From the NCBI GenBank assembly GCA_964229545.1, contig CAXRDP010000054.1:1-12086 (forward strand): DNA of 12,086 bases, read 5' to 3'. The position numbers and the translations under genes are program-made. Below are positions 1 to 4,771 of this stretch, one piece after another (within the stretch, counting starts at the first letter, position 1; each line of letters opens with the position of its first letter). This DNA comes from UBA724 sp964229545. Its GTDB lineage: Bacteria; Bacteroidota; Bacteroidia; Flavobacteriales; Flavobacteriaceae. The notes below the pieces were generated by a model that saw only the letters and a list, made by a program, of their open reading frames with translations, was not told the DNA's origin and ran no database searches.

Positions 1-1208
1 AATGCCGTACACACATCTGTTCCCCCGCTCAATGAAATGACTTGGGTGTTGGGAAAACGCTTTTGCAAGGCTTTGCAAACCGAAGCCGATAGCGGAGAAC
101 CCGTAGCGCCAAGGGTGCGCAATGCTTGTAAGTGTGCGCCGGTAAAATCTTCCTCTTGTTGTTCTACTTGGTTTTGGAAATACACAGCCCCATGACCAAA
201 ATGGTTGATTTGTGCCTTTTGCGCAAAACGCCATAGCACTGCCGGATCGGGCGCATGGGGCGCACCGTTAAACACACAAAGCGTAGCACCACAGAGCAAA
301 CTGCTCAATGCATAGTTCCACATCATCCAGCCCGTGGTAGTATACCAAAAATAACGCTCCCCCACTTGTATGTCTTGATGAATGGCCAAGGCTTTTAGGT
401 GTTCCAGCAGCATCGCGCCGGTGCTGTGCGTGATGGCCTTGGGTTTTCCCGTAGTTCCTGACGAAAAAAGAACCCAGATGGGGTGTGAAAAATTCACCGG
501 CTCAAAGTGCAATTGGCTGATATCGCTTGTTGGTTCCTCAAAATTGGCATGCCTTCCCAAATCCAAAAGCTGTACCGGTTGAGGCAAATGTTTGGCCAAC
601 AGACTGACCTTGTCTCTAACATCATAAGACTTGCCATTGTAGTGGTAGTCCATATGCGCCCATAAGACTTTGGGGGCTAGAGGCACAAAACGATCTTGCA
701 CAGCTTCTATGCCAAAATCGGGCGAGCAAGAAGACCAAATGGCTCCCAAAGCATTGGTGGCCAAAAAAGCGGCCACAGTCTCGGGGGTGTTGGCACAATA
801 GGCAACCACGCGATCGCCTTTGCCGACCCCGTGTTTGCGCAAGATTTTTTGAAAAGCGATCACTTTAGACAAAAGTGCTGCCCAGCTGATTTCGGTGTAA
901 GGATGGTTTTCGGCCTGGTAGACAAGTGCAGGGCGGTCGTTGTTGTACTGCCTAAAAACATGGTAGGCATAACTGAGCTGGGCCTTTGGAAACCATTGGG
1001 TTTTCCAAAAAGGACGCGCGGGAATCACAGCCTTGTCAGCAGTTTGGTCAAACTCGATGTCAAAAAACAAAGCGATACTTTCCCAAAAGTCTGACGGATG
1101 GTCAATGCTCCACTGGTGGAGTTGGGAATAATCAGAAAAGTATAGTTTGTGTTCTTGGCCCAAGTAGGCCAAATAACGGTTGTAGTTGGATGTTGGGGAT
1201 GTTCGCAT
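1..1208 (-). CDS. Acetoacetyl-CoA synthetase-like ligase, partial (C-terminus beyond left edge)
   Basis: This is an ANL-superfamily (AMP-forming) acyl-CoA ligase, closest to acetoacetate-CoA ligase, which activates acetoacetate with ATP and CoA in the cytoplasm. The frame gives 402 residues with no stop before the window edge; the family is about 650 residues long. Visible motifs are the family N-terminal helix region around DFWESIALFFD (40-50), GAIWSSCSPDFG (155-166), the AMP-binding P-loop FSSGTTGKPKAI (248-259), TTGWMMWN (291-298), GATGSPLS (367-374) and SGGTDV (394-399). The ATG at 1206-1208 is the first start after an in-frame TGA at 1215-1217. The N-terminus lacks the LW.P segment common in the family. 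The usual FGTSAKY motif reads FGHGAVY (337-343), so the exact acyl substrate is uncertain. It diverges from the small membrane-protein gene at 1286. Confidence 0.85.
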   Translation of the reverse strand, partial: MRTSPTSNYNRYLAYLGQEHKLYFSDYSQLHQWSIDHPSDFWESIALFFDIEFDQTADKAVIPARPFWKTQWFPKAQLSYAYHVFRQYNNDRPALVYQAENHPYTEISWAALLSKVIAFQKILRKHGVGKGDRVVAYCANTPETVAAFLATNALGAIWSSCSPDFGIEAVQDRFVPLAPKVLWAHMDYHYNGKSYDVRDKVSLLAKHLPQPVQLLDLGRHANFEEPTSDISQLHFEPVNFSHPIWVLFSSGTTGKPKAITHSTGAMLLEHLKALAIHQDIQVGERYFWYTTTGWMMWNYALSSLLCGATLCVFNGAPHAPDPAVLWRFAQKAQINHFGHGAVYFQNQVEQQEEDFTGAHLQALRTLGATGSPLSASVCKALQKRFPNTQVISLSGGTDVCTA

Positions 1209-1231
1209 AGGAGTTCAAGTTAAAAAAACCC

Positions 1232-1262
1232 TTTGAGATAACAAGAGAAAATGGTAAGTTTA
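1232..1262 (+). promoter_or_regulatory. Candidate Bacteroidota-type promoter for the small membrane protein gene
   Basis: TTTG at 1232-1235 and TAAGTTTA at 1255-1262 are separated by 19 bases. This matches the Bacteroidota sigma-factor pattern TTTG / TAnnTTTG except for the last base. The predicted transcript start would be near 1268, about 18 bases before the ATG at 1286. This is a motif match only. Confidence 0.3.
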
Positions 1263-1285
1263 GGTTCCAAATCACACAAAAACCG

Positions 1286-1582
1286 ATGGCTAAAGGATTG
1301 CTTATTTTATTTATTGTTTTTGCAGTGGTGGGCATGCTGCATATGGCCACACTCAGACTTGTCAAGAAACCGGAGCACAAAAAGCAAAAAATCCGAAAAG
1401 TGTTTTGGTATGTATATGGCGCTATATTCTCCACCAGTGGGATTGTAAACTTGGTTCCTGCAGATGCTTTTGACTGGGGCTTTGATTGGGTTTTTGTAGT
1501 CCAATGGGCGTTTGGGGTCGACATCATAGTTCTTAATTTTCTAGGGAGGATAGAAACAAAAAATTCCAATGCGATACATTAG
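1286..1582 (+). CDS. Hypothetical small integral membrane protein, three predicted helices
   Basis: I do not recognise the family of this 98-residue protein. Three hydrophobic stretches are visible: about residues 4-24, 39-58 and 66-86. A very basic loop (25-38, rich in K, R and H) lies between the first two and would sit on the cytoplasmic side by the positive-inside rule. The third helix carries an aspartate (D79). There is no signal peptidase site and no catalytic motif. The start is the first ATG in frame with the hydrophobic segments. It has no Shine-Dalgarno sequence, which is normal for Bacteroidota, but a promoter-like pair lies just upstream. It is divergent from the acyl-CoA ligase gene (77 bases between starts). 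The opposite strand is also open here, but its product has no coherent hydrophobic pattern and overlaps the ligase start, so the plus strand is preferred. Confidence 0.55.
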   Translation: MAKGLLILFIVFAVVGMLHMATLRLVKKPEHKKQKIRKVFWYVYGAIFSTSGIVNLVPADAFDWGFDWVFVVQWAFGVDIIVLNFLGRIETKNSNAIH

Positions 1583-1684
1583 AATTGCGATTGATGTGAG
1601 TGCGAAGGGAGTAACCTTCAGTTTTTCACTAAAAGGTTTGTTTGCCAAACGCCCTGTTTTTACCTGCGGTAAATAGGTCTAAAA

Positions 1685-1715
1685 AAAATCTGCTCAAGCA
1701 TGCTTGGCAGATTTT
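1685..1715 (-). terminator. Intrinsic terminator at the end of the nhaD-folC-tRNA-Val unit
   Basis: A hairpin pairs 1685-1693 (AAAATCTGC) with 1707-1715 (GCAGATTTT). After a one-base bulge (1694), CAAG 1695-1698 pairs with CTTG 1703-1706 around a CATG loop. Plus-strand positions 1681-1688 are eight A, so a minus-strand transcript has the stem followed by eight U, the classic intrinsic-terminator layout. It lies 30 bases beyond the tRNA-Val 3' end. On the plus strand the stem is followed only by U-rich sequence, so it may weakly end the small membrane-protein transcript too. Confidence 0.75.
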
Positions 1716-1744
1716 GTTGTTTTGCCCTCTATTATCAGGACGTT

Positions 1745-1822
1745 TGGTGGGCGCGAAGGGATTCGAACCCCTGACCCCTTGGGTGTAAACCAAGTGCTCT
1801 GAACCAACTGAGCTACGCGCCC
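1745..1822 (-). tRNA. tRNA-Val, anticodon UAC
   Basis: The minus strand folds into a full cloverleaf. Acceptor arm GGGCGCG (1816-1822) pairs with CGCGCCC (1749-1755). The D-arm is GCTC/GAGC with a 10-base loop. The anticodon stem CTTGG/CCAAG has loop TTTACAC, giving anticodon TAC (valine, reads GUA). A five-base variable loop and a T-arm with TTCGAAT follow. The discriminator A at 1748 is followed by an encoded CCA (1745-1747). The gene starts 45 bases after the folC stop and a terminator follows it, so it is probably cut out of the nhaD-folC transcript unless it has its own promoter. Confidence 0.97.
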
Positions 1823-1867
1823 GGCGGGTGCAAAGATAATTCCTTTTTTGGAACAGCAAAGCGATTT

Positions 1868-3073
1868 TTAAAGGACTTCAGCTACTGTAAACACACTGCC
1901 ACCTACAAAAATGACATCACTGGCATCTGCCTTTTGTTGGGCGGCCCTAAAAGCTTTTTGCACAGTGGCATAGGCACCCCCTGTCAATCCACAGTGTGCC
2001 GCCTCTTTGGCAAGTGTGGCAACGGCTTTCGCACGTGCTACCTGAGGACTGCAAAAATAATAAGCCGCCGTGGTGGGCAGGTAAGACGCCAATGCGGCGA
2101 AATCTTTGTCTGCCACCATGCCAAACACCATGTGTAATTTCTCTTGTGGCAAGGCCTTAAGCTGGGCCATCACTGCTTCAATGCCAGAGGCGTTATGCGC
2201 CACATCTGCTATGGTTAAGGGACTTTCAGACAACACTTGCCATCGCCCCTGAAGTCCGGTGTTTTTTACCACACCCAACAAGCCTTCTTCAAGTTGCTGT
2301 TGGCTGACGTTAAAATCTTTTAGAAGGGAAATGGCTGTCATCACCCCTTTTACATTGGCTTTTTGATATACGCCCAACAGGTCTGTAGGCAAAGGATGGG
2401 CCTCTTGCGCCAACCTCCACGGCGCACCCACATCGTCGGCTTTATCGGTCAGTACTTGCACAACCTCATCTGGGTTTTCACCTATCACTACAGGAATGCC
2501 TTCTTTGACGATGCCCGCTTTTTCAGCTGCGATTTCGGGTAAAGTATCGCCTAAAAATTGCTGATGGTCCTTGCTGATACTGGTGATGAGACAGAGTTCA
2601 GGGGAAATGATATTGGTCGCGTCTAGCCGTCCGCCCAGACCCACTTCTATAACTGCAATATCGACCTGTTCTGTTGCAAATTCTTTAAAGGCCAAAGCAA
2701 CGGTCAATTCGAAAAAAGAATATTTGTCACGCTCAAAAAGATCGCGGTGCTCGGCTACAAAATCAACGACCTGTTTTTTGGCAATGGGAACTCCATTGAT
2801 ACGGATGCGTTCCCGAAAATCTTTGAGATGGGGCGAGGTATACAAACCCACCTTATAGCCTGCTGTTTGCAAGACAGACGCCAACATATGACTCGAGGAG
2901 CCTTTTCCGTTGGTTCCGGCTATGTGTATGCTTTTGAATTGGGTTTGGGGGTTTCCCAAAGCCCCAGAAAGTGCCCTGATATTATCCAATCCCAAACGCA
3001 TGGCCGGCGCGCCTACACGCTGATACATTGGCAGACGTGCGTAGAGCCAGTCGAGCGTTTGGGTGTAATTCAT
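1868..3073 (-). CDS. folC: Bifunctional dihydrofolate synthase / folylpolyglutamate synthase
   Basis: FolC is a cytoplasmic Mur-ligase-family enzyme that adds glutamate to dihydropteroate to make dihydrofolate, then extends the gamma-glutamyl tail of folates, using ATP. The 401-residue length is slightly short but normal for the family. Visible motifs: P-loop IAGTNGKGSSS (51-61), YTSPHL (78-83), FFELTVALAF (120-129), EVGLGGRLDATN (143-154), KDHQQFLGDT (168-177, with the metal-site histidine), EKAGIVK (184-190), GLQGRWQ (273-279), DVAHNASG (290-297) and a C-terminal GGSVFTVAEVL (391-401). The start ATG (3071-3073) overlaps the stop of the antiporter gene in an ATGA, so translation is probably coupled. 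Only one FolC is present here, so it probably carries both activities; that is inferred, not visible. Confidence 0.96.
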   Translation of the reverse strand: MNYTQTLDWLYARLPMYQRVGAPAMRLGLDNIRALSGALGNPQTQFKSIHIAGTNGKGSSSHMLASVLQTAGYKVGLYTSPHLKDFRERIRINGVPIAKKQVVDFVAEHRDLFERDKYSFFELTVALAFKEFATEQVDIAVIEVGLGGRLDATNIISPELCLITSISKDHQQFLGDTLPEIAAEKAGIVKEGIPVVIGENPDEVVQVLTDKADDVGAPWRLAQEAHPLPTDLLGVYQKANVKGVMTAISLLKDFNVSQQQLEEGLLGVVKNTGLQGRWQVLSESPLTIADVAHNASGIEAVMAQLKALPQEKLHMVFGMVADKDFAALASYLPTTAAYYFCSPQVARAKAVATLAKEAAHCGLTGGAYATVQKAFRAAQQKADASDVIFVGGSVFTVAEVL

Positions 3074-4398
3074 ACATTCAAAACAAAGTCCCTAAGCAGC
3101 ATAAAAGTTATATATCCTGCAACGGACCCAATCAAAGCCAAAAGAGATATCTTCTTCAGATACCAAAAGAAGTTGATTTTTTCCATCCCCATGGCCACGA
3201 CTCCAGCAGCCGATCCGAAAATAATCATACTACCGCCTGTGCCCGCAGCAAAGGCAATCGCGTGCCAAAGCGGATGGTCAACAGGCTCTGAGAACATACC
3301 CATACTGGCAGCAACCAAAGGAACATTATCTATAATAGCAGAGGCAAATCCTAAAATACCTACCACAATATCAGAATTTGGAATGGCTTTATTCATTACC
3401 TGTGCAAAGTTGAATAACATACCCAAAGACTCAAGGGCTGCGACAGCCATCAAAATCCCCAAGAAAAACAATATACTGGGCATTTCGATTTTAGATAAAG
3501 CAGCGTGTACGGGACTGTGGTGGGCATGAGCTTGGCTTTCGGAATCTATATTAGACAGAGAAATTTTTGATTTGCTATATATCTCTGCAAAAACTGCAAC
3601 TACTGCAAGTGATAGCATCATACCCACATAGGGTGGTAGGTGAGTGACGGTTTTAAACACAGGTACAAATAGAATGGAGCTCAGACCCAAATACAACATG
3701 GTGGCACCATGGGGTGTTTTTTGAATTTCACCATCCATTTTCTCAATGTTACCCTTAAAAACCTTGTATCTACTGGCTATCAAGGTGGGAATTACCATAC
3801 AGACCAAAGAAGGAATAAAAAGGTGTATGATTAGATCAGGAGTGGTGACCTTTTTTCCTATCCACAACATGGTTGTGGTCACATCGCCTATCGGTGACCA
3901 GGCGCCACCAGCGTTGGCAGTTACTATGATAAGACCTGCAAACCAAAGTCGAAGATTGCGATCGTGAATCACTTTTTGAAGTATGGTCACAAGCACAATG
4001 GTAGCTGTAAGATTGTCAATAATCGCAGACAGCACAAATGCCAAACTCGCAAATATCCATAACAATCGAACTTTATTTCGTGTTCGAATAAACTGTTTTA
4101 TGGTAGCGAACCCATTGAAATAGTCAATAATCTCAACAATGGTCATAGCGCCCAATAAGAAGACAAGAATCTCAGCTGTTTTTCCCAGATGATGTAAAAG
4201 GGCTTCCTCGATATGAGTGGGGAGTAGTTTCTTGTTGACCGCATCGATGTCAAACACGTCCATATGACCTAAAGCTATCATCGCCCACAAAATGGCCATC
4301 ATGGCAAGTGCCGGAATAAGTTTATCTATGTGAAGGTTGTGTTCAAGCGTGATCGCAAGATAACCTAGCACAAATACAATAATAATAATCGTTTCCAT
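3070..4398 (-). CDS. nhaD: NhaD-type Na+/H+ antiporter
   Basis: This 442-residue, strongly hydrophobic inner-membrane protein is of the NhaD family (ion-transporter superfamily), which exports Na+ or Li+ in exchange for protons. The sequence shows the two similar halves of the fold. Half one has LLGAMTIVEIID (81-92), LSAIIDNLTATI (123-134) and ANAGGAWSPIGDVTT (161-175). Half two has LESLGMLFNF (322-331), SAIIDNVPLVAA (353-364) and AGTGGSMIIFGSAAGV (385-400). The paired IIDN motifs and the GGAWSPIGD and GTGGS stretches are family hallmarks and probably include ion-binding residues. A cytoplasmic or periplasmic loop at 280-305 contains a histidine cluster. The stop overlaps the folC start in ATGA, and a good Bacteroidota promoter lies about 18 bases before the ATG. 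The functional link to folate synthesis is not obvious. Confidence 0.94.
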   Translation of the reverse strand: METIIIIVFVLGYLAITLEHNLHIDKLIPALAMMAILWAMIALGHMDVFDIDAVNKKLLPTHIEEALLHHLGKTAEILVFLLGAMTIVEIIDYFNGFATIKQFIRTRNKVRLLWIFASLAFVLSAIIDNLTATIVLVTILQKVIHDRNLRLWFAGLIIVTANAGGAWSPIGDVTTTMLWIGKKVTTPDLIIHLFIPSLVCMVIPTLIASRYKVFKGNIEKMDGEIQKTPHGATMLYLGLSSILFVPVFKTVTHLPPYVGMMLSLAVVAVFAEIYSKSKISLSNIDSESQAHAHHSPVHAALSKIEMPSILFFLGILMAVAALESLGMLFNFAQVMNKAIPNSDIVVGILGFASAIIDNVPLVAASMGMFSEPVDHPLWHAIAFAAGTGGSMIIFGSAAGVVAMGMEKINFFWYLKKISLLALIGSVAGYITFMLLRDFVLNV

Positions 4399-4415
4399 AA
4401 ATCAAATTAAAGCAC

Positions 4416-4445
4416 CAAATATACTAAGCAAGGGTTGATTTTCAA
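4416..4445 (-). promoter_or_regulatory. Bacteroidota-type promoter for nhaD-folC
   Basis: On the minus strand TTG (complement of 4443-4445) is followed after exactly 19 bases by TATATTTG (complement of 4416-4423), a perfect match to the -7 consensus TAnnTTTG. The predicted transcript start, near 4409, gives a leader of about a dozen bases before the nhaD ATG. Position, spacing and orientation all fit. Confidence 0.6.
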
Positions 4446-4473
4446 GTGCTTATTTAAAAGGAAGCCTAAATTC

Positions 4474-4606
4474 TATACCCCCCCCTTAAAATTGTTGTGA
4501 AATTTGAAAAAAAACAGGATGACACCCGGTCAACCACAATAAAATCATTTATTTTCATCAATAATAGCATCAATTGACGTCGAACCCCTTAATTTATGGG
4601 GGTATA
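4474..4606. repeat. Long-range inverted repeat with an eight-C homopolymer
   Basis: TATACCCCC at 4474-4482 is the exact reverse complement of GGGGGTATA at 4598-4606. The left arm runs on into a C8 tract (4478-4485). The right arm can instead pair locally, GGGGT (4599-4603) with ACCCC (4584-4588) around a 10-base loop. CCCCTTAA also occurs twice in direct orientation, at 4482-4489 and 4585-4592. The arrangement could be paired operator sites or alternative RNA stems. It could also be chance, given the simple composition. Confidence 0.4.
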
Positions 4607-4663
4607 TGTTGCGGAAATACCATTTTTTATGGCTTTGTCAAAAAAGAGGAGCAATAATTCGGA

Positions 4664-4717
4664 ATGTGTATTTATTTTTGCCCCTTGCTAAAAATACTTC
4701 ATTTCAAAAACGTATAA
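4664..4717 (+). CDS. Possible 17-codon upstream ORF in the gltB leader
   Basis: An ATG at 4664 opens a short frame ending in TAA at 4715-4717, encoding MCIYFCPLLKILHFKNV. A purine-rich GAGGAG (4646-4651) stands 12 bases before the ATG, farther than an ideal Shine-Dalgarno, and Bacteroidota seldom use one. The stop falls inside the 5' arm of the first stem of the possible pseudoknot. There is no run of glutamine or glutamate codons, so classical amino-acid attenuation is not supported. It may be meaningless. Confidence 0.15.
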   Translation: MCIYFCPLLKILHFKNV

Positions 4718-4752
4718 CATCCATTCGGTTACGTTTGTGATGACGGATGGAT
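4711..4752 (+). promoter_or_regulatory. Possible RNA pseudoknot or operator just upstream of gltB
   Basis: ATCCATTCG (4719-4727) pairs over nine positions, one a G-U, with CGGATGGAT (4744-4752). That first arm is exactly the loop of another stem, in which 4711-4714 plus 4717-4718 pair with GTTACG (4728-4733). The two stems interlock as an H-type pseudoknot ending 20 bases before the gltB ATG at 4772. The first connecting loop would have zero bases, so a few pairs must open, or the stems are alternatives. The same palindrome could be a DNA operator instead. I know of no named RNA family matching it. Confidence 0.3.
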
Positions 4753-4771
4753 ATATTTGATAAAAAAAATT

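Larger units (their letters stand above)
4399..4771. other. Divergent intergenic regulatory region between nhaD and gltB
   Basis: No protein longer than a short peptide is supported in this stretch. It is more AT-rich than the flanking genes. In order it holds the nhaD promoter (4416-4445), a C8 tract (4478-4485), the arms of a 9-bp inverted repeat (4474-4482 and 4598-4606), a local hairpin (4584-4603), a purine-rich GAGGAG (4646-4651) before a 17-codon ORF (4664-4717), a TATTTTTG -7-like box (4673-4680), a possible pseudoknot (4711-4752), and a second perfect -7-like box (4752-4759). No transcription-factor site could be recognised. Confidence 0.7.

Noticed and set aside
1215..1248. Possible minus-strand promoter for the ligase (TTG, 19 bases, TAACTTGA)
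   Set aside because: The spacing is right but the -7 box has two mismatches and would leave almost no leader.
1132..1569. Open frame of 145 codons on the minus strand
   Set aside because: It overlaps the start of the acyl-CoA ligase and lies opposite the small membrane protein; its product shows no motif and its C-terminus is an out-of-frame reading of the ligase gene.
1659..1673. Small hairpin TTTACC / GGTAAA
   Set aside because: Six base pairs with a three-base loop and no following U run; too weak to call a terminator next to the strong hairpin at 1685-1715.
1629..1859. 76-codon minus-strand frame
   Set aside because: It runs through the terminator and the whole tRNA-Val gene, a common artefact.
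2747..3529. 260-codon plus-strand frame opposite folC and nhaD
   Set aside because: Both minus-strand genes have clear family motifs across this stretch; the plus reading has none and crosses their boundary.
4757..4771. TTG start adding five residues to GltB
   Set aside because: The extension MIKKI is outside the conserved region, the TTG sits in a -7-like box, and an ATG with an A-rich upstream stretch follows at 4772. Not fully excluded.
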